Positions 1 to 9,580 of a stretch of 64,000 nt of DNA are shown piece by piece. The position numbers and the translations under genes are program-made. Every line of letters begins with the position of its first letter. The stretch's first letter is position 1. The notes beneath the pieces were generated by a model that saw nothing but the letters and a program-made list of their open reading frames with translations, was not told where the DNA came from and made no database searches. Source of the DNA: B69-G16 sp964501905 (GTDB lineage: Archaea > Thermoproteota > Thermoprotei > Thermofilales > B69-G16); contig CAZCTW010000007.1 in NCBI GenBank assembly GCA_964501905.1, positions 1 to 64,000 of the forward strand, read 5' to 3'.

Positions 1-134
1 AATATACCTCCATAACACCAGCTTAAACATCAAAAAGATAAAAATTAAAGATTCATATCGCAAGTTAAAGGCCATAAACTGAAGTAAATATGAATATTTT
101 ACTTCAAACCTAAATGTAAAACTTTAGTGGGCCT

Positions 135-496
135 ATGAGGTATATCGTAAAAGTAAGTAGGAAAGGCCAAGTAGTCATCCCCGCTAAAATCAGGAAAAAT
201 ACAATATCAAAGATAGAGTAATCATCAAAGCCGACGAAGAAGAAATAAAAATCATACCCCTAATCCCCCTAGAAGAAATGTTCGGAATAGACGTAGACGA
301 AAAAGAAATACTCACCACCCTAGCCGCCATACTCTACAAAAACGGCAAACTAACCCTAAAACAGGCAGCCGACCTAGCAGGCTTAAACATAGAAGACTTC
401 CTCCTCGAACTAGGCAAAAGAAAAATATCCTACACCAACATCACAGTCGAAGACTTAAGGGAAGAACTTGAAAAATATGCTACAACTGATACTTAG
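135..496 (+). pseudogene. AbrB-UPF0175 fusion antitoxin, frameshifted
   Basis: The frame starting at ATG 135 reads MRYIVKVSRKGQVVIPAKIR, a typical AbrB/MazE swapped-hairpin N-terminus. It stops early, but one extra base in the A-run at 195-199 would restore a continuous frame (RKKYNIKDRVIIKADEEE) into the downstream open frame. That downstream part (GKLTLKQAADLAGLNIEDFL) resembles the UPF0175 helix-turn-helix family, itself linked to PIN toxins. The repaired protein would be about 120 residues: a DNA-binding AbrB half and a UPF0175 half. No toxin gene follows; the next gene is on the other strand. Either a sequencing error in a homopolymer or a real loss. Domain calls are from memory of the families. 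Confidence 0.7.
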
Positions 497-518
497 GCCT
501 CGACCGGTATTCCGGTAT

Positions 519-746
519 TTATTCTTCTTGAGTTATCTCTACAAGCCAGAGACGGGGCTTCTTTAATACGACGTCCTTGTATACGTCAAAATCCTTCTGA
601 GTCATATGAGTATTCATCATGAAACCAGCATATTCGCCGCAGAACTCACAATTCACAATTATGGTAACTTCACCCGTATCCTCTTCAATATCGACGATAA
701 AAGACAAATCACTCTCACGTAAAGGACATTTGGGTCTATCAGACAT
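519..746 (-). CDS. Small cysteine-containing hypothetical protein
   Basis: This 75-residue protein begins MSDRPKCPLRES and contains a CEFCGE motif near residue 34, so the three cysteines could bind zinc, although a fourth ligand is not obvious. The rest is acidic and mixed alpha/beta. It is convergent with the broken antitoxin gene and ends 22 nt after it. I do not recognise a family and infer no function. The balanced amino-acid composition argues for a real gene. Confidence 0.5.
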   Translation of the reverse strand: MSDRPKCPLRESDLSFIVDIEEDTGEVTIIVNCEFCGEYAGFMMNTHMTQKDFDVYKDVVLKKPRLWLVEITQEE

Positions 747-861
747 ACTAATAATTCCTCAATACTGCAATTTAAAACAATCTATTGAATAAAATAGGAA
801 AGAATGTTCACTCTCCAGATAATATGCCTAAGCCTCTACGGAAAATGCCTGAACATTACCT

Positions 862-1437
862 TTACATTGAAAACTCCTCAAAGAGCCGAGACTTCTCCCG
901 CGCCCTCTCAACTTCTACAGAAGCATCTCCTTTCGAGAAAACTTTAACCAAAACATGGTCATCCTCCCTCTCAAGCTCCACATCATCCACCAACTGAAGG
1001 AGAGACCTATCCAAGGCATCCGCAATCCTCAAAATCGCGGCCAACCTAACCACAGCATCCCCATACTCGTTCTCGAAAAACTTCCTCCACTCGGGATCTG
1101 AATACTTAAAGGGGTCGGGTTTCTTTCTATGGAAAAAGGCTATCCAAGCCACTGCTCTGAGGCCTAGGTAGCCCAGAGTCTCTTCGAGCTCTTTAGATGA
1201 AAGTATGAGCTCTCTAGAAGACTCATGGTGCTTCCCGCCAACGCTAACCCCTATGTCGTGGAGAAGTGTAGCAACCTCCAGCCAAAGCCTCTCCTTAGAA
1301 CCCATATCATGCAGGCCGAGCCTCCTCGCTTCATCGAAAATCTTTAACGCAAGATCCCTAACCTTAAAAGCATGCCCCTGACCACGGCCAAAATTATACT
1401 TCCTTCCGAAATCGATTACAATGTCCGTCATACTCAT
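862..1437 (-). CDS. HD-domain phosphohydrolase (Ppx/GppA C-terminal type)
   Basis: This 191-residue protein has the HD-superfamily metal ligands in order: His22, the LLHDIG motif (His60-Asp61), a paired His70-His71 in GGKHHESS, and a distal Asp in AAILRIADALDRS. This arrangement and length match the stand-alone HD domains related to the C-terminus of exopolyphosphatase/guanosine pentaphosphatase. The expected activity is metal-dependent phosphomonoester or nucleotide hydrolysis in the cytoplasm; the substrate is unknown. The ATG at 1437 is the first start in frame. It is monocistronic and diverges from the metallo-beta-lactamase gene. Confidence 0.8.
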   Translation of the reverse strand: MSMTDIVIDFGRKYNFGRGQGHAFKVRDLALKIFDEARRLGLHDMGSKERLWLEVATLLHDIGVSVGGKHHESSRELILSSKELEETLGYLGLRAVAWIAFFHRKKPDPFKYSDPEWRKFFENEYGDAVVRLAAILRIADALDRSLLQLVDDVELEREDDHVLVKVFSKGDASVEVERAREKSRLFEEFSM

Positions 1438-1559
1438 TCCTTAATACTTTAAACATGAGTTATTTATAGTCTAATTACCTAGGCCTTTAAAATAATTCAT
1501 GGCAAATATTTTAAAATTTAGCACTACCTTTAAATTTTACAATAAATACGAAAATTATC

Positions 1560-2830
1560 ATGGGTCCCTTTACAGATATCAAATTCCACCCAGTAGGGCA
1601 GGGATTGTTTACATCAATAGAAATCTGCGACGAAAACAACAGAAAAATATTCTCCATAATCTTCGACTGCGGAAGCACAAAATCCTGCAGTCGCTCCCTG
1701 AGACAATGCATAGACAAATACATTGACAATAATAGCTCACGGAAAGTTAACCTGCTTACACTCTCCCACCTACACTACGACCATGTCAGCGGCCTCACGA
1801 GACTCTTAAGCGAAATAGACGCCGAAACCGTAGTACTCCCATACCTAACCCCACTAGAAAGACTCCTAGTAGCCGTAAGCCAACGGCCTAAACCACTCTG
1901 GTATTATTCCTTCCTAGCCTCACCCGCCACCTTCTTAGCCGGACTCGGCATACGCAATATAGTATTCCTAACTGGAACTGGCGATGAAGTCCACCGAAAC
2001 TACCTAGCGGTCCCTCAGAATCATCGAATGAATATCATGGTTATAGAGAAAGATATGTTGACTGGTCTCGAATGATTAGGGATGATGAGGCTATTAGCAA
2101 ACATGACCGTTATATCCATAAATTTCTTAGAGAAAAATACAAGGTCAACATCTCAACCTATAGAACACAAGAGTATGCCAAAATTCCGCTAGTAGAAAGA
2201 TTACTAGTATTCCACGTCTACCCGATAAATAAACTGATATTAGACGAATTCCAGACGTGTATAAAAGAGAAATTTGGTATCAGCACAATTGGCAACATCG
2301 CACTTCTTACTGAAATCCTTCGCGATCGCGCTAAAAGATTATCACTGACAGAGTGCTACAAGATGATATATCCCGACTTAAATTTTACTTCTCTATCATT
2401 AGCTATAGTTTTCATTCCACTTAGAAAAACTTTTGAAAAATGCTTGCTCGAAGCTCTCTTAACTGGCGACACTAGACTAGATAGAGAGCGCATACAGAGA
2501 GCTTTTTTCAAAAGGTATAGCAGTATCTTCGACCAGTTATCCTCTAGCTCTTTTACCTTTCAAGTCCCACATCACGGAAGTCGCAGAGGATTTGATCTGA
2601 ACACCGCAAAAAAGTTTAAAAAACAAAATCTTCGCCCAATAAGCATCATATCATGCAGTCTCCTGCCTAACTACAGGTACAAATTCCCTGACCTTAGAGT
2701 AATACAATGGCTAAAAGAAATAAGCCCATCCACTTTAATATGCAACGAGAAAAATCTTATCAATATCAGAATATACGACAGCAAATTCAATACCACAGTA
2801 GCAATCCTTCCCCACTATCTTAAAATCTAA
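1560..2830 (+). pseudogene. Metallo-beta-lactamase-fold hydrolase (ComEC-like), split by a frameshift
   Basis: The first frame (1560-2075) carries the metal-binding motif HLHYDH of the metallo-beta-lactamase fold. The second (2072-2830) carries the later motifs LLTGD and VPHHGS, which are needed in the same polypeptide. The two overlap by an ATGA, but the second frame is open upstream to about 1984 and reads protein-like there (EYHGYRERYVDWSRMIRDD), whereas the end of the first frame does not. I infer one gene of about 420 residues with a single-base indel between 1984 and 2072. Family: the soluble ComEC/Rec2-like metallohydrolases. Translational coupling of two half-proteins is a less likely alternative. 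Confidence 0.65.
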
Positions 2831-2846
2831 AGTACAAACCCTCTAT

Positions 2847-3450
2847 TCAGCAAAGCTTATTCCATAGCTTAACTATATTTCTAACAGCAACTTCGGAAAC
2901 TCCGAAAACCTTAGCTATCTCCTTTTGGGTAAACCTATCGCCCACCACCAGATATACAGCTGCAGCGGCTAAACCAAGAGGACTACGCCCTATAACAAGT
3001 TTTCCAGCCTTCAACCTTCTAACAACCTCTTTCGCCTTTTCAACTTCCTCCCCAGACAATTTCAGACAAGGAGCATAAAACTCCACTAAAGCCTCCGGAT
3101 CTACGGGAGGAATTTCAACTTTAAACTTTTCTTTTAGAACACTATACATCTGATAAATCTTAGGTCCCTCAAGACCAGAAACTTTAGAAACATAGCTAAA
3201 CGTCACCGGGAAACCCTCAGCTCTCAAAACCAGAAGCAACACAGCGTAAAAGACTAAACGATAACTCTTACCACGAGCAAAACCCTCCTCAACAGCCCTC
3301 AAGAAATACTCTCTAACCCTACTGATGACATCCTCGCCAAGCCTTTCATACTTCAACTTTGCAAGCTCACAATCAAGCACAAAAAAGTAACGACGAGGAC
3401 TAGAAAGTTTTCTCTCTTTAGCAAGTTCCTCAGCGAGTTCAAGCTCGCGT
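2847..3450 (-). CDS. TFB-like cyclin-fold protein, N-terminus lost in assembly gap
   Basis: About 200 residues are visible downstream of the gap. They resemble the two cyclin repeats of archaeal transcription factor B: a first repeat with EGFARGKSYRLVFYAVLLLV and a second with GRSPLGLAAAAVYLV followed by FTQKEIAKVFGVSEVAVRN, the recognition helix-turn-helix. TFB recruits RNA polymerase to the TBP-promoter complex and contacts the BRE. The N-terminal zinc ribbon and B-finger would lie in or across the N-run, so I cannot say whether this is a full TFB or a ribbon-less paralogue. The sequence is divergent from housekeeping TFB. Confidence 0.7.
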
Positions 3451-3460
3451 NNNNNNNNNN
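3451..3460. other. Assembly gap (10 N)
   Basis: A placeholder gap separates the TFB-like gene from the gene upstream of it. The sequences at the two edges do not overlap, so its true size is unknown. It hides the 3' end of one gene and the 5' end of the next. Confidence 0.95.
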
Positions 3461-3925
3461 ACTTAAATCTCCTTCTAAGCCAGCGAGCGCGCGAATCTCC
3501 TCTAATGTCTCGCTCCGCAGATAGATAACTCTCCACCGTCCACGAACTTGTAAACGTTCATCGCTGTAAACTAGCTCGAGCGGGACGGGTTTAGGATAGA
3601 CAATAAACTCGTCAAACCAGTAGTGATAGCCGTCACGCTCCCTACTCCACCTCACAATTTTAGCCTCACCTACAATAGCCCGCTTATGAGTATGATAAAC
3701 AACAAGAAACATGCCTGGCTGCTCCAAAAGCCTAATACGAAAAGGATAAAAAGACTTCATCCTACCAGCCAAAACATCACGAAACCACTTATCATACTCA
3801 GGCATACTACACTCGCCAAGAGGAAAACCACAACGTCTAACACCCTCAAAATAAGGACAGGGGACACCCTCCCTAGCATAAACCGTACAAGGATTATACC
3901 TAACCAAAGCCGCAACAAAAACCAT
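3461..3925 (-). CDS. Cysteine-rich ASCH/PUA-like protein, C-terminus lost in gap
   Basis: About 155 residues from ATG 3925 are visible. The N-terminus has four cysteines (NPC...VPC...RRCGF...GEC) that could bind zinc. The centre (FLVVYHTHKRAIVGEAKIVRW) is reminiscent of the beta-barrel of ASCH/PUA-like RNA-binding domains, where an exposed strand reads xxVVGxAxI. The assignment is tentative. The gene runs into the N gap and would be immediately upstream of the TFB-like gene, so the two may be co-transcribed. Confidence 0.45.
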
Positions 3926-4011
3926 ACCAATAAAATCACAAAACTCTATTAAAATATTTAAGAGATTCAGAAATTACTTTAAGCACCTAGGTCTATGAAA
4001 AAAATCCTTTC

Positions 4012-4348
4012 CTAACCTTTTGTAATTCTCTTCAGTTCGCGCTTTAGCACTTCCAGTCTCTCCCCTTGCTCGAGAAATTGGTCTAAGAGATAGAGCGAGG
4101 GCTTGCTCTCGATCTCTCCTATAATCTCTAAGATGTCCGATGGAAAGAGGCTTGCCGTGTTCTAGCATCTCTCTCTCAGGCAGCCTAGGGCCCACTTCAG
4201 GGATACGCCCTTCTTAATCCCTCTGATGAACTCCAGGATAACCCCCTCAGCTCTCCTCTACGATCTCTCCCACGTAGTATTCCTCAACGATCGTGCTTTA
4301 TAACCTTCACGAAACTCTCCCGAACTCCCTGACTTCCTCTAGGCTCAT
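4012..4348 (-). pseudogene. Decayed downstream gene of a two-gene unit
   Basis: An ATG directly follows the TAG stop of the neighbouring gene (4349) and reads MSLEEVREFGRVS before breaking. Further coding-like stretches lie in other frames: EEYYVGEIVEES, GVILEFIRGIKKGVSLKWAL, and finally DILEIIGEIESKPSLYLL, continuing to LKRITKG and the TAG at 4012. At least three frame changes are needed. It looks like a helical protein of about 110 residues that has lost its frame. No family recognised. Confidence 0.5.
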
Positions 4349-4726
4349 CTACTCCACTTGCTCCTTTACCCTCCTCTTCACGTTCTCACTTAAGTGTATC
4401 CATGGATCGGGGTACCACCTCACCTTTACCACAGTAATTTTATGGTGCCTCCTTATCTCTTCCTCAATTATCTCATAATCCTCTCTGCTGATCTTCAGCA
4501 TGGCTCTTCTGAGGGGCGCTGTCCAGTACCTTTTGTTCTTTATGAAGGACAGCTTCTCCACTAGAGGCGTGAAGTCGATAGGCTCCTTTGGCAGCAGCAC
4601 GGGCTCCACTCTCACTCTGTACTCGAAGACCTCGTCCCTAGACTTAACCGGGACGAAGACCGGCTCACTATCAATGTAGGGCTCCGAGACGGCCCTGAAA
4701 ATGCCGCTAATACGCTTAGGAACCAT
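4349..4726 (-). CDS. Hypothetical protein
   Basis: A 125-residue protein (MVPKRISGIFRAVSEPYIDS...) without recognised motifs. Its length and mixed charged composition look genuine. It ends immediately before the decayed gene at 4012-4348, suggesting a former two-gene operon on the minus strand. Function unknown; it may itself be the remains of a longer gene. Confidence 0.45.
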   Translation of the reverse strand: MVPKRISGIFRAVSEPYIDSEPVFVPVKSRDEVFEYRVRVEPVLLPKEPIDFTPLVEKLSFIKNKRYWTAPLRRAMLKISREDYEIIEEEIRRHHKITVVKVRWYPDPWIHLSENVKRRVKEQVE

Positions 4727-5014
4727 AGCGTTGCATGCTAAGTCTGTGACACCAGAAGTAGCAGAAAGAGCGAGAATGAAATTAGATGAAGCTATAAACG
4801 AATTAAGGAGCAGAACCTTCAGGCTCTTATGGGTTATTTAGACTTTACACCTCTATGATGATACATGATTGTAAATATCTTAATTCGCTAAATATCTTAA
4901 TCCACTCATGTAAATAGCGTGTAAATGCGCTCATCCGTTCATGATTTTTATCCATAGTATAATTTATAGGATAATAGTTTACTAAGGTTAAAATCATTGC
5001 AAATTATCTTCCTG

Positions 5015-5332
5015 TTACAATTCCATGGAATTACCTATTTCTCTTAGCTTCTTATCGCGTGATTCCCAGTCTGGAAGATAAGATGCCAACGTGGCTCTAA
5101 ACAATCTGTTATGTGTCTTAACCTTCGCTTTTAAGTGTACAAGTTCATGTACAATAACATATTCAACTATATTCGTAGGTAAATCTAGTAGGAGAGCATT
5201 CAAAGTTAACGTCCCCCTACTAGATATTGATGCCCATTTATAGCTCATTTTAACTACCCTAACTTTCCTCAGATACACACCAATAGTTTGAGACCATCGT
5301 TTAACTAGTTCTTTTATTTCATTTTTATTCAT
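5015..5332 (-). CDS. YgjP-like zinc metallopeptidase (DUF45) linked to type I R-M
   Basis: This 105-residue protein contains VIVHELVHLKAKVKTHNRLF, i.e. the HExxH zinc motif plus a third His a few residues later, followed by YLPDWESRDKKL, which is typical of the YgjP/WLM-like metallopeptidase domain. It is the last gene of the hsd operon and its start overlaps the hsdR stop by 8 nt, so it is probably translated from the same mRNA. YgjP-domain genes frequently travel with hsdR; a role in processing or controlling the restriction subunit is an inference. The domain is short compared with the usual 230 residues because the N-terminal half is missing. Confidence 0.8.
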   Translation of the reverse strand: MNKNEIKELVKRWSQTIGVYLRKVRVVKMSYKWASISSRGTLTLNALLLDLPTNIVEYVIVHELVHLKAKVKTHNRLFRATLASYLPDWESRDKKLREIGNSMEL

Positions 5333-8294
5333 TTTTCAGCAGCCTCTTACCTAGCTCTAGAATGTCTTTTCCTATCTTGACCCTCTTCTTCATTTCAATA
5401 CCTAAATCTTTAAGTATCTTGTAAATCTCACGAAGCACATTTCTCTGTGCATTACGGTTATAGGTCCATGAGCTATTTCTAAGTAGAACTTGTGATATCT
5501 TCTTAGCAGCGTCAAGGGTATCTATTTCATGCATCTTCAGAAGTTGATATATACTGAATATACTTGGTTCTATCTTTGCGGTCTCATACTCTTTCTCTGT
5601 TCTAACAATCGATTCTGAGATGTTTAGAAGCTCTTCTAATGCCTCTTTTGCACTAATTTGTCTCTCTTCAAGTCTTCTTATTACAGCCTCTATTTTCTCA
5701 ATTAGGAATTCAAGAAATGGTATTTCCTTACTTCGCTGCTTTATATGGGTAATAAGACTTCTCCTTAAATTATAGATTTTTACTCGTTCTTTTAGTCCAT
5801 CACTCTTAATTAAATCTGCAAGGTGTTCGTCAATTCTGTATAAAGGAATGTTGTCAACTATGTGCTCTATATCAATGTTTTTTCTAATGATTTCTTTAGT
5901 TTTCTTGAGTAGTTCCCTCTTCTCCTTATCTGCGGGATAGAAGTAGCCTCTTACTATACGGTAGGTCTTTAATAGCATCTTGTAATTATACATAAAAGGT
6001 TTAAGGAAGGGATCCGGCGATAAAATCTCGAAGATTTCCTGTAACTCTTTGAACTTATTCATAAATCTCTCACGCACTTCCTTATCCGAGAATATTCCTA
6101 CTATTTTCTCCATCTTTTTATCCCAAGAGAGCGAATCATCATCTATAATCTTAAAGACTTCGCCAGCTATCTGTTTTAGTTCTTCCATTAGCAATACGAA
6201 CCTATTTCTTAAGGCTTGGAAGTCGATAACGGCGCCTTCAATACTCTCACTATCGAATGCGAGTGCTCTCTGGAGGTCTTCAAATATTCCTACGTAGTCT
6301 ACTATTACGCCAGCAGTCTTCTTCAGCTCTTCATCATAGTATGGTCTATTGACTCTAGCTATTGCCTGAAGAAGTGTATGGTCTTTCATAGGCTTATCAA
6401 GATACATTGTTTGAAGAATAGGGGCATCATATCCTGTTAATAATTTCTCGGTAACTATAAGAATCTTTGGTAACTTATTTTTATCTCTAAAGCTCCTCCT
6501 TATCCTCTTCTCTTCCTCAGGTGTAATCCAATACTTTCTTAGAAGTTCATTATCCTTATTACTTGATGTATAAACAACTCTAAAGTACTCAGGCGGTAGA
6601 GCATTTTCAGGGTCTTCCTCATATAGTTCTTTGAATGCCTCCATATATAATGCACAAGCTTCTCTATCAACAGCTACAACAAATGCTTTGAAACCAGATG
6701 GTTCTACATATTTACGGAAATGTTCTACGACGTGTTTTACTATTTTCTTTATTCTATTATATGCTTTCATTACTTCTTTGATTTTTGTAGCTTTATCCAA
6801 TAGTTTATTGAGTTCCTCTATACTAGCTATTCCTCTCTCTTCATATAATCTAAAGAATTCTTCTAGGATTGTTTTACGGTCTAATCGATACTCTTGTGGT
6901 GCTAAAGTGTAGTATAAGGGGACTGTAGTACCATCACTTATTGATTGCTTGATATTGTACTTATCTAGATATGGTCTTCTATAGAGCTTCATATCCTCTT
7001 GGGCAAACAGTTTGAAGGTTCCCTTCCCTACTTTTCCTCTATCTATAGGTGTACCAGTAAAGCCGAAGTAGAACGCGTTTGGAAGAGCTGCCCGCATATA
7101 TATACCAAGGTCTCCTTCTTGTGAGCGATGTGCTTCATCAATGAATACTATAATGTTTTCACGAGTATTCACATTGGAAGGCATGCCCTGGAACTTATGT
7201 ATGAGCGTGATTATGATTCCCCTATAATCAGTTTCGAGAAGTTCTCTCAAGTGCTGCTTACTACGTGCAACTACGAAGTCTAATCCAAACGCTTCAAGAT
7301 TCGTAGCTAATTGGCTTTGGAGTTCTCGTCTATCAACCACTATTATGATAGTAGGGTTTTCAAGCCCTCTAATTCTTCTGAGCTTCCTTGCGGCAACCAT
7401 CATTGTAAGGGTTTTGCCAGAGCCTTGCGTATGCCAGATGAGCCCCGTCTTAGCTTCTCTTGTTAGCACTCTTCTAACTATTTTCTCGACAGCCCTTATT
7501 TGATGGGGACGGAGAATGTATTTGTTTAATTCATCATCTATCCTGAAGAACACTATATAATCTTCTAGGAAACCAAGTATTCTTTCTTTAGAAAACATTG
7601 TAGCTGCAAGTTCTTCTAATCCTGTCTCTTTACCATCAGGGGTCTTCCACTTATAGAGATTCCTTTCATTAAAGTTCCATGTACCAGAGTATATAAGGTG
7701 AAGACCTTCACTCAAGAAGAAGAACTGTAAATACCTAAATAGACTAGGAGCATCACTATGGTAGCCCTTAACCTGATTAAACGCATGATAAACCCAATCC
7801 CCCAGGGATTCACCAGTATAGAGAGCAGGCGACTTGAACTCCCCAACAGCAATAGGTATCCCGTTTATAAAGAGAACAAGGTCAAGCCTAATACGACGCC
7901 TATCCTCAAACTTAAACTCAACAGTATATTGAAACACATTCCTCTCAGGGTTATCAAAGTCTATCAACTTAAGATTAAGCTCACGACCCTCAATACTACT
8001 ATAGAAAGTCTTCTCACCACGCAAATAACGCAGAAACTCCTCATTACCCTCAATACCAAAACGGATATGGTTAAGCCTACCAATAACTTCGAGAGCCTCC
8101 TCCCGAGTCATCTGGGGATTAAGTTCTAAAAGCTTATCCAACAATATTGGAGNNNNNNNNNNAGTAAGGAAAGGATTCCTACGACTTCCACGTAACTTAT
8201 CAACCTTCTCAGGAGACAGAAACTCCCAACCAAGCCCCCTCAAATACTCCGCGAAAGGCTCCTGCACAGTCTTAGACTCGACAAACAAGCTCAC
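5325..8294 (-). CDS. hsdR: Type I restriction endonuclease subunit R
   Basis: This 989-residue protein has the HsdR order: an N-terminal RecB-type nuclease (RLDLVLFINGIPIAVGEFKS, giving the D and ExK catalytic residues), then a superfamily 2 translocase with Walker A (HTQGSGKT), DEAH-like Walker B (VFIDEAHRS), the FTGTPI motif, and the VTEKLLTGYDAP and QAIARVNRP motifs, and a helical C-terminus that docks on the methylase. It cleaves unmodified DNA after ATP-driven translocation. Its start overlaps the hsdS stop by 4 nt. An N-run (8153-8162) lies in the N-terminal region. Collapsing a two-base overlap of the flanks gives FLTPILLD in frame, so probably nothing is missing. Confidence 0.95.
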   Translation of the reverse strand: MSLFVESKTVQEPFAEYLRGLGWEFLSPEKVDKLRGSRRNPFLTXXXXPILLDKLLELNPQMTREEALEVIGRLNHIRFGIEGNEEFLRYLRGEKTFYSSIEGRELNLKLIDFDNPERNVFQYTVEFKFEDRRRIRLDLVLFINGIPIAVGEFKSPALYTGESLGDWVYHAFNQVKGYHSDAPSLFRYLQFFFLSEGLHLIYSGTWNFNERNLYKWKTPDGKETGLEELAATMFSKERILGFLEDYIVFFRIDDELNKYILRPHQIRAVEKIVRRVLTREAKTGLIWHTQGSGKTLTMMVAARKLRRIRGLENPTIIIVVDRRELQSQLATNLEAFGLDFVVARSKQHLRELLETDYRGIIITLIHKFQGMPSNVNTRENIIVFIDEAHRSQEGDLGIYMRAALPNAFYFGFTGTPIDRGKVGKGTFKLFAQEDMKLYRRPYLDKYNIKQSISDGTTVPLYYTLAPQEYRLDRKTILEEFFRLYEERGIASIEELNKLLDKATKIKEVMKAYNRIKKIVKHVVEHFRKYVEPSGFKAFVVAVDREACALYMEAFKELYEEDPENALPPEYFRVVYTSSNKDNELLRKYWITPEEEKRIRRSFRDKNKLPKILIVTEKLLTGYDAPILQTMYLDKPMKDHTLLQAIARVNRPYYDEELKKTAGVIVDYVGIFEDLQRALAFDSESIEGAVIDFQALRNRFVLLMEELKQIAGEVFKIIDDDSLSWDKKMEKIVGIFSDKEVRERFMNKFKELQEIFEILSPDPFLKPFMYNYKMLLKTYRIVRGYFYPADKEKRELLKKTKEIIRKNIDIEHIVDNIPLYRIDEHLADLIKSDGLKERVKIYNLRRSLITHIKQRSKEIPFLEFLIEKIEAVIRRLEERQISAKEALEELLNISESIVRTEKEYETAKIEPSIFSIYQLLKMHEIDTLDAAKKISQVLLRNSSWTYNRNAQRNVLREIYKILKDLGIEMKKRVKIGKDILELGKRLLKNE
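8153..8162. other. Assembly gap (10 N) inside hsdR
   Basis: Both flanks stay in the hsdR reading frame. Joining them with a two-base overlap recreates the family motif NPFLTPILLD, so the gap is likely a scaffolding placeholder rather than missing DNA. Confidence 0.9.
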
Positions 8295-9580
8295 ACCCCA
8301 GACGGCCTTTTACTAGAATATATTTCATTGAGGTTAGTAACACGTATTTGACCAGACATTAATTTATGTAACAATGAACTAAACAACTCTTCAAGCAAAT
8401 TCTTCTTTTGTCTAATAAGCTTAATTTTTTCATCAATCTTAATCATTATGCTTGCAATTTTTTCCTGCTCGTCTAGGAGTGGTAACGCGACCTTAAATTC
8501 CCTTATATCGTTCCACGTTACTCGTGGGTGATTTACACCCTTCATGGAACTTGTGGCATATTTTAGAAACCTATCTGTATGTAGCAAATAAACAGCAAAG
8601 TAGGGATTAGCTTTAATCCGAATCACTTTTAATACTAAAATATCTGTTGAACACACACCCTCATATTCAGCGATGACAGCCTTATCTAAATATGGTCGTA
8701 ATTTTCCATATAATATATCTCCTGGATAGAACCTATTCTTTAAGCTTTTAACTTTACTTGGACTATCCCACCGATAAAGAAATGGTGTTCCACTGTCTAT
8801 ATGCTCTAGTCCAACATATATTAACCCTAATTTCTGTGCTTCTCGTGGTAGAATAGTTTCGTTTCTTTTTGACAGTATCTCCTCTAGTTTTACAACCTTC
8901 CAATGTGCCGGTATTTCTCCTATTTCTGTTTGTTTTGTTGGCTGGTTAGAGTCTAGTCCCTTAGTGAATAATCTATTCATTAGGGCTCTCTTAAGCTCGT
9001 TAAGAGTATCTAGAAGCCTATCTTGAACCTCAATAGCATGTCTTATGGTATCAAGTATATAGACTATTTTCCGCTGTTCTTCGATAGGAGGAAGTTTAAG
9101 TTTAATATTCTTTAAGTACTTGTAATTTGCTTCTTTCTTTATTCCTCTATATTTCAAATCGTCGTAGATTTTCTTTCGAAAAACAGGGCTTCTTAGATAG
9201 TACCATAGAAACTTTATATCTACTATTTTTTCATTAATCTTGTATACATCATAATGAGTGGTGCATGTTATCCATCCAAGGTTGTTTATTGCTACTGCTC
9301 CTTGGTGTAGATTAATCTTTGATACTATTAGTGTCTTTGGAAGAGCTAGATATAGGTCAGTTTTAGTTTTTCGTTCCTCTCTTAGAACTATTTCACCACT
9401 ATCAAACGAGATTTTCTTAACAATAGGATATTCTCCTTTATACTCGGTTTTCTTAATTTTCTTTCTAATAGGTATTGCTATCTCTTGCCATGTATATGTT
9501 TTCCAGGTATCAGTAGAACTAGTAGTTTGTCTGTTTATGTAGGAAGTTTCATATTTGAGATATTTATCAAGAGTTGTCAT
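8291..9580 (-). CDS. hsdS: Type I R-M specificity subunit S
   Basis: This 429-residue protein has the two-fold layout of HsdS. A first target-recognition domain (about residues 1-165) is followed by a conserved helix (PPIEEQRKIVYILDTIRHAI). A second recognition domain (IGEIPAHWKVVKLEEILS onward) is followed by a second helix (PLLDEQEKIASIMIKIDEKI). The PLPPxxEQxxI pattern before each coiled-coil spacer is diagnostic. Each recognition domain reads one half of a bipartite DNA site; the site cannot be read from sequence alone. It overlaps hsdM and hsdR by 4 nt each, so translation is probably coupled. Confidence 0.95.
   Translation of the reverse strand: MTTLDKYLKYETSYINRQTTSSTDTWKTYTWQEIAIPIRKKIKKTEYKGEYPIVKKISFDSGEIVLREERKTKTDLYLALPKTLIVSKINLHQGAVAINNLGWITCTTHYDVYKINEKIVDIKFLWYYLRSPVFRKKIYDDLKYRGIKKEANYKYLKNIKLKLPPIEEQRKIVYILDTIRHAIEVQDRLLDTLNELKRALMNRLFTKGLDSNQPTKQTEIGEIPAHWKVVKLEEILSKRNETILPREAQKLGLIYVGLEHIDSGTPFLYRWDSPSKVKSLKNRFYPGDILYGKLRPYLDKAVIAEYEGVCSTDILVLKVIRIKANPYFAVYLLHTDRFLKYATSSMKGVNHPRVTWNDIREFKVALPLLDEQEKIASIMIKIDEKIKLIRQKKNLLEELFSSLLHKLMSGQIRVTNLNEIYSSKRPSGV

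Noticed and set aside
3353..3925. A frame running through the N gap as one 190-codon gene
   Set aside because: The last 30 codons come from the antisense-phase of the TFB-like gene; N-runs are of unknown length, so continuity is meaningless.
4752..4841. Plus-strand coding-like stretch (PEVAERARMKLDEAINELR)
   Set aside because: Only 30 codons, no start and no homologous context; at most a relic, too weak to list as a gene.
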